A stretch of 64,000 nucleotides of DNA from Catellatospora citrea (GCF_003610235.1 NZ_RAPR01000001.1:4712001-4776000); one strand, 5' to 3'; shown: positions 1 to 8,921, counted from the stretch's first letter. A program made the numbers and translations. The notes: a model not told the origin generated them from the sequence alone.

Positions 1-1504
1 CGGCGAGGTCGAGGGCGCGGTCGGCGATGTTGACGACCACCACGACGCCGGGCTCGCGGACGAAGGCCAGCACGCCCTCGGGCGCGTCCAGCCAGGTCAG
101 CGTGCCGCCGCCGAGCGCGGGCAGCTCCTTGCGCAGGCGCAGCGCCGCGCGGTAGAAGTTCAGCGTCGAGTCGGGGTCGGACTCCTGCGCCTGCGCGGTC
201 AGCGCCTCCCACTTCGCCGGCTGCGGCAGCCACGGCGTGCCCAGGCCGTCCGGGTTGAACCGGAAGCCCTCGGCCGCCGTGCCACCCCAGGGCAGCGGCA
301 CCCGGCAGCCGTCGCGGCTCTCCCCGGTGCGCTTGAACGACGGGTCCTCGCGCAGCTCGTCGGGCAGGTCGAGGACCTCGTTGAGGCCCAGCTCCTCGCC
401 GTTGTAGAGGTAGGCGGAGCCGGGCAGGGCCAGCATCAGCAGGGTGGCGGCGCGGGCCCGGCGCAGGCCGAGGTCGCCGTCGCCGTAGCGGGTGACGTGG
501 CGGAACTTGTCGTGGTTGGACAGCACCCAGGTGGTCGGCGCGCCGACCAGGGCGGCCTCGGCCAGCGACTTGTCGATGATGGTGCGGAACGACGCCGGGT
601 CGAAGTCGGCCATCATGAAGTCGAAGTTGAAGGCCTGGTGCAACTCGTCGCGGCCGATGTAGCGGGCGAGCCGCTCCGGGGACTCCACCCACGCCTCGGC
701 CACGGCCATCCGGCCGCCCGGGTACGCGTCCAGGATGGGCCGCCACTCGCGGTAGATGTCGTGCACGCCGTCCTGGTCGAAGTACGGCAGGCGCTCGCTG
801 CCGAGCATCTCGACCTGGCGGCCGCCCTCGTCGGAGGTGCGGCCCACCGACGGCAGGCCCGCCTCCTTGATCATGCCGTGCGCGACGTCGATGCGGAATC
901 CGTCCACGCCCCGGTCCAGCCAGAACCGCAGCACGTCGCGGAACTCCGCGCGCACCTCGGGGTTCTCCCAGTTCAGGTCGGGCTGCTCGGGGGCGAACAG
1001 GTGCAGGTACCACTGCCCGTCGGGCACCCGGGTCCAGGCCCGGCCGCCGAAGATCGACTCCCAGTCGTTGGGCGGCAGCTCGCCGTGCTCGCCCTGCCCC
1101 TCGCGGAACATGTACCGCTCGCGCTCGGCCGAACCGGGTGCGGCCGCCAGCGCCGCCTGGAACCAGGCGTGCTGGTCCGAGGAGTGGTTGGGGACCAGGT
1201 CGACGATGATCCGGATGCCCAGCGCGTGGGCGTCCTTCATCATGTCGTCGAAGTCGGACAGGGTGCCGAAGCGCGGATCCACGTCGCGGTAGTCGGCGAC
1301 GTCGTAACCGCCGTCGGCCAGCGGCGAGGTGAAGAACGGGCTCAGCCAGATCGCGTCGACGCCGAGTTCGCGCAGGTACGGCAGCTTGCCGCGCACGCCC
1401 TGCAGATCACCGGTGCCGTCACCGTCGGCGTCGGCGAAGCTGCGCGGGTAGATCTGGTAGACGACGGCGTCGCGCCACCAGTCGTCGTTTGCCTGCGTGG
1501 TCAC
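1..1504 (-). CDS. GH13 alpha-glucosidase (C-terminus cut by window edge)
   Basis: Hydrolyses alpha-glucosidic bonds of maltose and malto-oligosaccharides in the cytoplasm (family knowledge). About 501 codons are visible. The N-terminus reads DDWWRDAVVYQIYPRSFAD, the usual opening of the alpha-glucosidase/oligo-1,6-glucosidase branch of GH13. The catalytic regions are present in order: DLVPNHSSDQH, GVDGFRIDVAH (Asp nucleophile), VAEAW (Glu acid/base) and LSNHDKFR (Asp). The GTG at 1504 is preceded by GGAAAGG at a good distance. It overlaps the stop of a small upstream frame as GTGA. It is transcribed in the same direction as the LacI regulator behind it, with maltose-type operator half-sites near 1803-1814, so it is probably part of the same regulon as malEFG. 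The exact substrate (maltose, trehalose or isomaltose) cannot be fixed from sequence. Confidence 0.93.
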   Translation of the reverse strand, partial: MTTQANDDWWRDAVVYQIYPRSFADADGDGTGDLQGVRGKLPYLRELGVDAIWLSPFFTSPLADGGYDVADYRDVDPRFGTLSDFDDMMKDAHALGIRIIVDLVPNHSSDQHAWFQAALAAAPGSAERERYMFREGQGEHGELPPNDWESIFGGRAWTRVPDGQWYLHLFAPEQPDLNWENPEVRAEFRDVLRFWLDRGVDGFRIDVAHGMIKEAGLPSVGRTSDEGGRQVEMLGSERLPYFDQDGVHDIYREWRPILDAYPGGRMAVAEAWVESPERLARYIGRDELHQAFNFDFMMADFDPASFRTIIDKSLAEAALVGAPTTWVLSNHDKFRHVTRYGDGDLGLRRARAATLLMLALPGSAYLYNGEELGLNEVLDLPDELREDPSFKRTGESRDGCRVPLPWGGTAAEGFRFNPDGLGTPWLPQPAKWEALTAQAQESDPDSTLNFYRAALRLRKELPALGGGTLTWLDAPEGVLAFVREPGVVVVVNIADRALDLA

Positions 1505-1737
1505 TGGCAGTCCTTTCCAGGGGTGGCGCATGAGCGGCTGCGCGGGCTGTCGGTCGAGAGGCAAGCAGGGCCGCGGCTGCCGTGGGCGTGGGCCGGGGGC
1601 GAAACGCGCTGCTCAGCGGCCCGGGAGGCGGGCGCGGGCGGCTGAGAGAGCGGTTTCTCGCCGGCCATGCCGCTGCGGCCGGGCAGCGCGATGGCCACCG
1701 TGCCGACGGCGGCGGTGGCGCGGCTGCTGCGGCGCAT
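1501..1737 (-). CDS. small ORF translationally coupled to the alpha-glucosidase
   Basis: This 78-codon frame starts at an ATG with a strong Shine-Dalgarno (CTGGAGGAAAC immediately upstream) and ends in a TGA that overlaps the GTG start of the alpha-glucosidase as GTGA. The first residues, MRRSSRATAAVGTVAIALP, look like the n- and h-regions of a secretion signal. The remainder is low-complexity, rich in Pro, Ser, Ala and Arg, and matches no family I recognise. It could be a real small protein, a leader that couples translation to the enzyme, or a decayed secreted-protein gene. The case rests on the ribosome site and the overlap, not on protein similarity. Confidence 0.35.
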   Translation of the reverse strand: MRRSSRATAAVGTVAIALPGRSGMAGEKPLSQPPAPASRAAEQRVSPPAHAHGSRGPACLSTDSPRSRSCATPGKDCQ

Positions 1738-1802
1738 GTTTCCTCCAGGAGCGAGCGTCTCGCGGGCTAAGAACGCCACGAGGACTCATGAAGGATGTCG
1801 TG

Positions 1803-1814
1803 CAAGTTGCGCAA
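1803..1814. promoter_or_regulatory. candidate MalR/LacI operator upstream of the alpha-glucosidase
   Basis: CAAGTTGCGCAA contains a TTGCGCAA palindrome and adjoins further TTGC/GCAA half-sites. It resembles the TTGCAAG-type repeats upstream of malE in this window. Streptomyces MalR is known to act on related CTTGCAG-like repeats (family knowledge). It lies about 66 nt upstream of the small ORF's ATG and 300 nt upstream of the glucosidase start. Confidence 0.45.
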
Positions 1815-1864
1815 GAGTCAAGCAGGCGATTTCAGAAAGTTTCAATCATCATACTGACGCTCCG

Positions 1865-2881
1865 TCACCCGCTGTGGGCGGCGGTGGATCCCCGAACGAC
1901 CAGCTCCGGTCGGAAAATGTACTCCGAGTGCGGCGCGGGGTGTCCCTTGATCTCGTCCACGAGGGCCCGCACGGCCGCCACGGCCATCGCCCGCACCGGC
2001 TGGCGCAGCGTGGTCATGGGCGGGTCGGTGAAGGCGATCAGCGGCGAGTCGTCGTAGCCGACCACCGAGACGTCCGTGGGCACCTGCAGGCCGCGCTGGC
2101 GCACCGCGCGGATCGCGCCCAGCGCCATCAGGTCCGAGCCGCACACGAAACCGGTCACGCCCTTGTCCAGCAGGCGCGACGCGGCGGCGTCGCCGCCCTC
2201 CACGCCGAACAGGGACAGCGAGATCATCTCGTTGATCTGCGCGTCGCTGAGGTTGAGCAGGCGGCGCATGGCGGTCCGGTAGCCCTCGATCTTGCGCTGC
2301 ACCGGCAGGTAGCGGTCCGGGCCGGAGATCAGGCCGATCTTCTTGTGGCCGAGTGCCACCAGGTGGGCCACGGCCAGCTCGCCGGCGGCCCGGTCGTCAC
2401 AGGAGATGAACGGCGCCTCGATGTTCTCGGCGTAGCCGTTGACCAGCACGATCGGCAGCGGACGGGCGAGCAGCTTGCGGTAGCGCTCGGGGTCGCTGGT
2501 CGAGTCGGCGTGCAGGCCGGAGACGAAGACGATGCCGGAGACCTGGCGGTCGAGCAGCATCTCCACGTACTCGTCCTCGGTCACGCCGCCGGGGGTCTGG
2601 GTGCACAGCACCGGGGTGAAGCCCTGCTGAGCCAGGGTCGTCTCGATGATCTGGGCGAACGCCGGGAAGATCGGGTTGTCCAGCTCCGGCACCACCAGGC
2701 CGACCAGGCCCGCACTGCGCTTGCGCAGCCGGGCGGGGCGCTCGTAGCCCAGCACGTCGAGAGCGGTCAGCACGGCCTGCCGGGTGTCGGCGGAGACGCC
2801 GGGCCGGTCGTTCAGCACCCGGGAGACGGTGGCTTCGCTCACCTCCGCCTGCTGGGCGATGTCAGAGAGTCGTGCGCGCAT
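1865..2881 (-). CDS. malR: LacI-family transcriptional regulator of maltose genes
   Basis: DNA-binding repressor of 338 aa, a normal LacI-family length. The N-terminal helix-turn-helix and hinge are clear: RLSDIAQQAEVSEATVSRVL followed by LNDRPGVSADTR. A periplasmic-binding-protein-like effector domain (about residues 60-335) follows, with the typical LVGLVVPELDNPIF and GYDDSPLIAF segments. It is divergent from malEFG and upstream of, and codirectional with, the alpha-glucosidase, so control of both by maltodextrin release is the natural inference. The gene-specific assignment rests on context, because LacI proteins are hard to separate by sequence alone. Confidence 0.9.
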   Translation of the reverse strand: MRARLSDIAQQAEVSEATVSRVLNDRPGVSADTRQAVLTALDVLGYERPARLRKRSAGLVGLVVPELDNPIFPAFAQIIETTLAQQGFTPVLCTQTPGGVTEDEYVEMLLDRQVSGIVFVSGLHADSTSDPERYRKLLARPLPIVLVNGYAENIEAPFISCDDRAAGELAVAHLVALGHKKIGLISGPDRYLPVQRKIEGYRTAMRRLLNLSDAQINEMISLSLFGVEGGDAAASRLLDKGVTGFVCGSDLMALGAIRAVRQRGLQVPTDVSVVGYDDSPLIAFTDPPMTTLRQPVRAMAVAAVRALVDEIKGHPAPHSEYIFRPELVVRGSTAAHSG

Positions 2882-2924
2882 GGCGGCACTCTAGCCGAAG
2901 ACAGCCCGATGTTGATATGGGCAC

Positions 2925-2964
2925 GTTGCAAGGTCTTCCATTGCTTGCAAAGGCTTGCTAACCT
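2925..2964 (+). promoter_or_regulatory. malE promoter with embedded MalR-type operators
   Basis: GTTGCAAG (2925-2932), CTTGCAAA (2944-2951) and CTTGC (2954-2958) are closely spaced copies of the TTGCAAG motif. A plausible promoter is TTCCAT (2936-2941), a 17-nt spacer and TAACCT (2959-2964). The last two operator copies fill the spacer, which would let a bound repressor exclude RNA polymerase. Motif and spacing are seen; the promoter assignment is inferred. Confidence 0.5.
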
Positions 2965-3022
2965 CCCGGCAACAAACTCTGTAACACCCATCACAACCCC
3001 GGCAACGGGGTGCTGTGGTGCG

Positions 3023-3056
3023 TCACCGATTCTGGAAGAACTTCCAGGAGCGGTGA
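3023..3056 (+). promoter_or_regulatory. stem-loop in the malE 5' leader
   Basis: TCACCG and CGGTGA flank an inner CTGGAAG-aa-CTTCCAG palindrome, giving a compact hairpin about 90 nt before the malE start. It could affect mRNA stability or be a second operator. No function can be assigned from sequence. Confidence 0.35.
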
Positions 3057-3146
3057 TGCGTCGACCCCTCTCCGCCGCACGGGTGCGTGGATTCGCCCGC
3101 GCGGCACCCCCGGGTCACCTGCGTGACCCTTCTCGAAGGAGTGCTC

Positions 3147-4397
3147 ATGCGCATCCGTACCGCGGGTGTGATCGCCGCCGCCGGGCTGCTGATGCTCGGT
3201 GTCGCGGCTTGCGGCGGTTCCGGCGAGCCGGCCGCCACCCCCAGCAAGGACAAGGGCAACGGCAAGCTCGTGCTGTGGACCGACCCGACCCGTGCCCCCG
3301 TGCTCAAGCCGTTCGCCGAGGCGTTCGGCAAGGAGAACGGCGTGACGGTCGAGGTCAAGGAGATCAGCGAGAACCAGCAGCAGACCTTCATCACCGCCTC
3401 GCAGCAGGGCAGCGGCCCGGACATCATGGTCGGCGCGCACGACTGGATCGGCAACATGGTGCAGAACGGCGCCATCGACCCGGTGCAGCTGACCGCCGAG
3501 CAGAAGGCCGCCTTCCACCCGAACGCGATCAAGGCCGTGACCTTCAACGGGCAGATCTACGGCGCGCCGTACGCGATGGAGAACGTGGCCCTGATCCGCA
3601 ACACGGACCTGGTGCCCACCGCGCCGGCCACGATCGAGGACCTGATCAAGACCGGCAAGGACCTCAAGGCCGCCAAGAAGGTCCAGGAGATCCTGTGCGT
3701 GCCGTTCGGCGCGGCCGGCGACGTGTACCACACGTACCCGCTGTTCTCGGCTGCCGGCGGCTCGCTGTTCGGCACCACCGCCTCCGGTGACCCGGACCCG
3801 TCCAAGGTCACCGTGAACACCCCGGAGTCGATCGCCGCGCTGGAGAAGATGAAGGCGCTCGGCGAGAAGGGCGAGGGCGCGATCAAGACCTCGATCGGCA
3901 ACGAGAACGGCATCCCGAGCTTCGTGCAGAAGAAGTGCGCGTTCCTGATCTCCGGCCCGTGGTCGATGAACGACGTCAAGAAGGCCGGCTTCGGGTACGA
4001 CATCTCCGCGGTCCCCGGCTTCGCGGCCGGCGGGCAGGCCAAGCCGTTCCTCGGCGTGCAGGCGTTCTACGTGGCGTCGAAGGGCAAGAGCAAGGTGCTG
4101 GCCCAGGAGTTCGTGGCCAACTACGTCACCAACAAGGACGTGGCCATGGCGCTCTACAAGGCCGACCCGCGTCCCGCGGCGCTGACCGCGGCCGCCGACG
4201 CGGTCAAGAGCCTCGACCCGAACGCCGAGAAGTTCGTGCAGGCCGGTGCCAACGGCATCCCGATGCCGGCCATCCCGGCCATGGGCGCGATCTGGGGCCC
4301 GATGGCCAACGCCGAGGTCGCGGTGGTCAAGGGCGGCGACGCCAAGACCGCGGCCGAAGCCGCCACGAAGGCCATCACCGCCGAGATCAACAAGTAG
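3147..4397 (+). CDS. malE: maltose/maltodextrin ABC transporter substrate-binding lipoprotein
   Basis: Extracytoplasmic binding protein that delivers maltodextrins to MalFG. It has 416 aa with a lipoprotein signal, MRIRTAGVIAAAGLLMLGV-AAC, lipobox Cys near residue 22. The mature part shows the family 1 solute-binding pattern: GKLVLWTDP, GPDIMVGAHDWIG, APYAMENVALI, and a C-terminal helix after EVAVVKGGDAKTAAE. The ATG at 3147 is chosen over the in-frame ATG at 3087 because AAGGAG lies 5 nt upstream and the signal peptide then has a normal length. First gene of the malEFG operon. The ATPase (MsiK-like in actinomycetes) is not in the window. Confidence 0.93.
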   Translation: MRIRTAGVIAAAGLLMLGVAACGGSGEPAATPSKDKGNGKLVLWTDPTRAPVLKPFAEAFGKENGVTVEVKEISENQQQTFITASQQGSGPDIMVGAHDWIGNMVQNGAIDPVQLTAEQKAAFHPNAIKAVTFNGQIYGAPYAMENVALIRNTDLVPTAPATIEDLIKTGKDLKAAKKVQEILCVPFGAAGDVYHTYPLFSAAGGSLFGTTASGDPDPSKVTVNTPESIAALEKMKALGEKGEGAIKTSIGNENGIPSFVQKKCAFLISGPWSMNDVKKAGFGYDISAVPGFAAGGQAKPFLGVQAFYVASKGKSKVLAQEFVANYVTNKDVAMALYKADPRPAALTAAADAVKSLDPNAEKFVQAGANGIPMPAIPAMGAIWGPMANAEVAVVKGGDAKTAAEAATKAITAEINK

Positions 4398-4406
4398 TCC
4401 TGCCTC

Positions 4407-6047
4407 ATGACCACTGAGGTGACGGGTGCGGGGAGCGCGCGCTCCCCGCACCCGGGGCCGTCCGGGCAGGCCCCTGACCAGCGCTCCCGGGGTGGGCGGC
4501 GCGGTGGTGCGGAGCAGGTCCGCCGCACCCGCGAGCTGTCCACCGGCTTCATCGTGTCGCGTATCGCCGTGCTGGGCGTCGTCGCCGCACTGCTGATCTA
4601 CGCGCTCCCGCCGCTGATCCAGACTGAGGCCTGGACCGCCCTGGGCGTCGTCGGCGTGGTGACGGCGCTCGTCGCCTACCTCTACCTGACCCCGCGCCAC
4701 ATCCCGGCGAAGTACCTGGTGCCGGGCACGATCTTCCTGTTCGCGTTCGCCATCGTGCCGATCGTGCTGACCTTCGTCACCGCGTTCACCAACTTCGGCG
4801 ACGGGCACCGCGGCACGAAGGAAGAGGCGGTCCGGGCCATCGAGACCAGCTCGGTGACCCAGGTGCCGGGCTCCCCGGAGTACTACCTCACCATCGCCGA
4901 ACGCGACGGCGAGCTGGTGTTCCTGCTGGTCGACCCGGACACCAAGGCGGTCCAGGCGGGTACGGCCGACGGACTGTCCCCGCTCACCGGGGCCGAGGTG
5001 TCGCTGACCGGCAAGGTGTTGTCGGCCGCCGGATACACCGTGATCCCGACCGCGCAGGCGGCCGAGCGCGACGCGGAGATCGCTGCGTTCTCGGTGCCGA
5101 CCCCGGGCGGCGCGGTCAAGGCCACCGGCCTGAGCCGGGCCTTCGAGGGCAAGGCGGACAAGTCCTACGACGCGGCCTGCGACTGCGTCACCAGCCCCAG
5201 CGGCGGCCGGTGGGTCGCCGACGAGGTCGAGGGCTACTTCGTCGACGCCGAGGGCAAGCACCTCGACCAGGGCTGGAAGGTCGACGTCGGGTTCGCCAAC
5301 TTCACCAAGGCGCTGACCGACCCGACCATCTCCGGGCACTTCCTCAACGTGCTGATCTGGAACTTCGTCTTCGCGCTCAGCGCGGTCGCGACGACCTTCG
5401 CGCTCGGCATGATCGTGGCGCTGGCGCTGCACTCGCCCCGGGTACGGGGCACGAAGTTCTACCGGATCATCCTGATCCTGCCGTACGCCATGCCGGGCTT
5501 CGCCATGCTGCTGATCTGGCGGGACATGTTCAACACCGACTTCGGCCTGATCAGCAAGCTGTTCGGGGTGCACGACTGGCTGGGCACACCGACCACGGCC
5601 CGGCTCGGCCTGATCGTGATCAACCTGTGGATGGGCTTCCCGTACATGTTCCTGGTGATCACGGGTGCGTTGCAGGCCGTGCCGCGGGAACTGACCGACG
5701 CGGCCCGCATCGACGGCGCGTCCGCGTGGGCCGGCTTCCGCAGGGTGACCCTGCCGCTGGTGCTGGTGGCGCTGACCCCGCTGCTGATCTCCTCGTTCGG
5801 CTTCAACTTCAACAACTTCAACAACATCAAGCTGGTCACCAACGGCGGCCCGTACGCGATCGACAACAGCACCGTCGGCGCGACCGACCTGCTGATCAGC
5901 TACACGTACCGGGTCGCGGGCTTCGACTCCGGCGTGGCCGACTTCGGCTTCGCCGCGGCCATCTCGGTGTTCATCTTCGCGATCGTGGCCACGGTCTCCA
6001 CGGTGGCGTTCTGGCGCAGCCGGGCCCAGGAGGAGGTGTACTCGTGA
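4407..6047 (+). CDS. malF: maltose/maltodextrin ABC transporter permease MalF
   Basis: Integral membrane subunit of 546 aa. The N-terminus is cytoplasmic and rich in Gly, Arg and Pro. Hydrophobic segments follow from about residue 50, then an extracytoplasmic loop (roughly residues 125-290) of the MalF P2 type, and then the conserved permease core. The EAA loop for ATPase contact is visible as ELTDAARIDGASAWAGFRRV. It begins 9 nt after malE stops and overlaps malG as GTGA, so the three are one translationally linked operon. The long loop separates it from short MalF/LacF-type permeases. Confidence 0.93.
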   Translation: MTTEVTGAGSARSPHPGPSGQAPDQRSRGGRRGGAEQVRRTRELSTGFIVSRIAVLGVVAALLIYALPPLIQTEAWTALGVVGVVTALVAYLYLTPRHIPAKYLVPGTIFLFAFAIVPIVLTFVTAFTNFGDGHRGTKEEAVRAIETSSVTQVPGSPEYYLTIAERDGELVFLLVDPDTKAVQAGTADGLSPLTGAEVSLTGKVLSAAGYTVIPTAQAAERDAEIAAFSVPTPGGAVKATGLSRAFEGKADKSYDAACDCVTSPSGGRWVADEVEGYFVDAEGKHLDQGWKVDVGFANFTKALTDPTISGHFLNVLIWNFVFALSAVATTFALGMIVALALHSPRVRGTKFYRIILILPYAMPGFAMLLIWRDMFNTDFGLISKLFGVHDWLGTPTTARLGLIVINLWMGFPYMFLVITGALQAVPRELTDAARIDGASAWAGFRRVTLPLVLVALTPLLISSFGFNFNNFNNIKLVTNGGPYAIDNSTVGATDLLISYTYRVAGFDSGVADFGFAAAISVFIFAIVATVSTVAFWRSRAQEEVYS

Positions 6048-6892
6048 TCAAGTGGCTCAGAGACGTCGGCTGGCGCTACGCGGTGGTGCTGGTGGTGTGC
6101 GCGTTCGCGCTGTTCCCGGTGGTGTTCGTGGTGTCCGCCGCGATCAACCCGCTGGGCACGCTCGGCTCCACCGGGCTCGTTCCGGAGGGCGCCAGCCTGT
6201 CCAATTTCCACGATCTGCTCACCGGTGACCACCCGTTCGCCAAGTGGTTCCTGAACTCGGTGATCATCGCGCTGATCTCGGCGTTCGCGGGGCTGCTGAT
6301 CAGCGTGGCGGCGGCGTACGCGTTCAGCCGGATGCGGTTCCGGGGCCGCCGGGTGGGCCTGCTGTCCATCCTGCTCATCCAGATGTTCCCGCAGTTCCTG
6401 GCGATCGTGGCCATCTTCATCGTGTTCACCGAGGTGACCGAGCTGTATCCGACGTTCGGCTTCAACGAGCCGTGGGGCCTGCTCGTCCTCTACCTGGGCG
6501 GCGCGCTGGGCGTGAACACGTACCTGATGAAGGGCTACCTGGACACGGTGCCCAAGGAGATCGACGAGTCGGCCACCATGGACGGCGCGTCGCACGTGCA
6601 GACCTTCTTCCGCATCATCCTGCCGCTGGTCGGCCCGGTGCTCGCGGTGACGGCGATGCTCTCCTTCATCGGCACCATCAACGAGTTCCTCATCGCCAAC
6701 GTCTTCCTCCGCGACACCGAGGCGAAAACCCTGGCGGTGGGCATGTACGGCATGTTGACCGACAAACGCGACGCCAACTTCGGCATGTTCGCCGCCGCCA
6801 CCCTCCTGACGGCGATCCCCACCGTGAGCCTCTTCCTCTGGCTCCAGCGCTACATCGTCAGCGGCCTGACCGCCGGCGCAGTCAAAGGCTGA
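6044..6892 (+). CDS. malG: maltose/maltodextrin ABC transporter permease MalG
   Basis: Second membrane subunit, 282 aa, with about six hydrophobic segments and the EAA motif EIDESATMDGASHVQTFFRI. It starts at a GTG whose last bases form the TGA of malF (GTGA), preceded by AGGAGG. The C-terminus ends SGLTAGAVKG, a typical MalG tail that contacts the ATPase. A palindromic repeat follows, and the next gene (another GH13 enzyme) is codirectional. Confidence 0.93.
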   Translation: MIKWLRDVGWRYAVVLVVCAFALFPVVFVVSAAINPLGTLGSTGLVPEGASLSNFHDLLTGDHPFAKWFLNSVIIALISAFAGLLISVAAAYAFSRMRFRGRRVGLLSILLIQMFPQFLAIVAIFIVFTEVTELYPTFGFNEPWGLLVLYLGGALGVNTYLMKGYLDTVPKEIDESATMDGASHVQTFFRIILPLVGPVLAVTAMLSFIGTINEFLIANVFLRDTEAKTLAVGMYGMLTDKRDANFGMFAAATLLTAIPTVSLFLWLQRYIVSGLTAGAVKG

Positions 6893-6912
6893 CCCCCACC
6901 CCTCCCCGCCGC

Positions 6913-6973
6913 GTTGATCATGAAGTTGTGGCACCGACACGCCGTCGAACCGTGCCATAAGTTCATGATCAAC
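6913..6973. repeat. palindromic element family 1, copy A
   Basis: Imperfect inverted repeat of about 61 bp: it opens GTTGATCATGAAGTTGTGG and closes CCATAAGTTCATGATCAAC. In this copy the flanks extend the pairing (CCGCCGC before, GCGGCGG after). It is related to elements at 19538-19597, 43424-43483 and 43523-43583. It lies after malG and could fold as a terminator-like hairpin, but the sequence conservation between copies marks it as a dispersed element. Confidence 0.85.
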
Positions 6974-7085
6974 GCGGCGGGAGGGGTGGGCAGCCGCAAC
7001 AGCAGTGTCGCGACCTCGGGTCCCGGTGCACGGGGCTGCGGGCTGAAACGTCGACATCCTCTGCACACGGAAGGATGGCGCGACA

Positions 7086-8921
7086 ATGCGTCTCATCGAA
7101 CAGCCGCATCATGACGGCTCGTCTCTGTACATTTCGGATGCCGCTCCGGCGCTGGGTGACGTGGTCACCGTGTGGGTGCGGGTGCCGGCCGCGGCCGGAG
7201 TCAGCGCGGTGCACCTGCGGAGCACGCCGGACGGGGAGCCGCACTTCGTTGCGGCCGAGGTGGATCCGGTGCGGACCGGCACGGCGGTCGGCGGTTACGG
7301 CGCGACCGATGTCTGGTGGCGGGCGGCGCTGACCGTGCGCAACCCGGTGACGAACTACCGGTTCCACCTGCGCACGGCCGCCGGTGACACGTACTGGCTG
7401 ACCGCGGGCGGGATCGTCGCGCACGAGCTGCCCGACGACACCGACTTCCGGGCCGTCGCGTACGACGCGCCGCCGGCGTGGTCCGCGGACGCCGTGCTGT
7501 ACCAGATCTTCCCGGACCGCTTCGCCCGCGCCGCGGACGCGAAACCGCTGGAGGCGCTGGACCTGCCGGACTGGGCGCTGCCTCGGGAGTGGGACCGGGA
7601 CGAGGTGATCGGGCAGGGGCCCGGCACCGCCGAGCAGTTCTTCGGCGGCGACCTCGACGGCATCGCCGAGCACCTGGACCACATCCAGGCGCTGGGCGCG
7701 AACACGGTCTACCTCACCCCGATCTTCCCGGCCCGGTCCAACCACCGCTACGACGCATCCACCTTCGACGAGGTGGATCCGCTGCTGGGCGGGGACGCGG
7801 CGCTGGCCCGGCTGGCCGAGGCCGTGCACGCGCGGGGCATGCGGCTGATCGGCGACATCACTTCCAACCATTGCGGCGACGCCCATGAGTGGTTCACCAT
7901 CGCGGCGTCCGATGTGGATTCTCCCGAGCGGGAGATGTTCTATTTCGATGCCGACACCGGCGACTACGAGGCCTGGTGCGGGGTCAAGAGCCTGCCCAAA
8001 CTCGACTGGGCCAGCCCGCTGGTGCGGCAGCGGATGACCGAGGTGCTGCGGCGCTGGCTGGAATATTTCGACGGCTGGCGGGTGGACGTGGCCAACATGA
8101 CCGGCCGCCGCGGCGCGCAGGACGACGCGCACGAGGTGGCCGCGCTGATCCGCCGGGCCCTGCCCGCGGACGCCATGCTCGTCGGCGAGCACATGCACGA
8201 CGCGACCGGCGACCTGGACCGCGACGGCTGGCACGGCGCCATGAACTACCTCGGGTTCACCCGTCCGGTCTGGGCGTGGCTGCGGGGGCAGGCGCCGGGC
8301 CTGCCCAACTTCTTCGGCACGCCGGGCGACGTGCCGAGCCGGGACGGTGCGGCGACCTACGCCACCATGCGGGCGTTCGCGGCGCGGGTGTCGTGGCGCT
8401 CGCTGCTGCACTCGTGGAACATCCTCGACTCGCACGACTCGGCCCGCATCCGCACGGTCACCGGCTCCGCGGCGCGGCAGCTGGTCGCGCTGGGCATGCA
8501 GGTCACGCTGCCGGGAACCCCGATGGTGTACGCCGGCAGCGAGTTCGGCCTGACCGGCTGGAACGGCGAGAACGCGCGCACCCCGATGCCGTGGCACCGG
8601 GCGGGCGACCGCGACGAGCCGACGCTCGCCGCGTACCGGGAGCTGCTGGCGTTGCGGGCCGCGGAGCCCGCGCTGCGCCACGGCGGGCTGCGGTGGCTGC
8701 ATGTGACCAGCGATACCATGGTCTACCTGCGGGAATCGGAGCAGAATGCACTTCTGGTGGCGGCCTCGCGCGCGGCCGGTGAGGATGTCTCACTTGCCCT
8801 GGGCGCGCGGGCTGCCGGCGTCTTCGCTGCTACGGACCTCGAACCGGACGGCACGGGTCGGCTGACCCTGCCGGGCGACGGTCCGGCCCTGCGCGTCTGG
8901 CGACTGGAACCACCCCGCTGA
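7086..8921 (+). CDS. GH13 alpha-amylase-family enzyme (neopullulanase/cyclomaltodextrinase-like)
   Basis: Cytoplasmic 611-aa glycosidase with no signal peptide, expected to trim imported maltodextrins. An N-terminal beta-sandwich-like region (about residues 1-115) precedes the GH13 barrel, the arrangement of maltodextrin glucosidases and neopullulanases. Catalytic regions are seen in order: DITSNHCGDAHEW, GWRVDVANMTG (Asp nucleophile), LVGEHMHD (Glu) and ILDSHDSARI (Asp). The C-terminal beta domain ends the protein. The ATG follows GGAAGGA at a slightly long spacing. It sits behind malG across a palindromic repeat. The choice among cyclodextrinase, maltogenic amylase and maltodextrin glucosidase is open. 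Confidence 0.9.
   Translation: MRLIEQPHHDGSSLYISDAAPALGDVVTVWVRVPAAAGVSAVHLRSTPDGEPHFVAAEVDPVRTGTAVGGYGATDVWWRAALTVRNPVTNYRFHLRTAAGDTYWLTAGGIVAHELPDDTDFRAVAYDAPPAWSADAVLYQIFPDRFARAADAKPLEALDLPDWALPREWDRDEVIGQGPGTAEQFFGGDLDGIAEHLDHIQALGANTVYLTPIFPARSNHRYDASTFDEVDPLLGGDAALARLAEAVHARGMRLIGDITSNHCGDAHEWFTIAASDVDSPEREMFYFDADTGDYEAWCGVKSLPKLDWASPLVRQRMTEVLRRWLEYFDGWRVDVANMTGRRGAQDDAHEVAALIRRALPADAMLVGEHMHDATGDLDRDGWHGAMNYLGFTRPVWAWLRGQAPGLPNFFGTPGDVPSRDGAATYATMRAFAARVSWRSLLHSWNILDSHDSARIRTVTGSAARQLVALGMQVTLPGTPMVYAGSEFGLTGWNGENARTPMPWHRAGDRDEPTLAAYRELLALRAAEPALRHGGLRWLHVTSDTMVYLRESEQNALLVAASRAAGEDVSLALGARAAGVFAATDLEPDGTGRLTLPGDGPALRVWRLEPPR

Noticed and set aside
2991..5573. Minus-strand open frame of 860 codons
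   Set aside because: Antisense to malE and malF; low-complexity Arg/His/Gly product with no family features.
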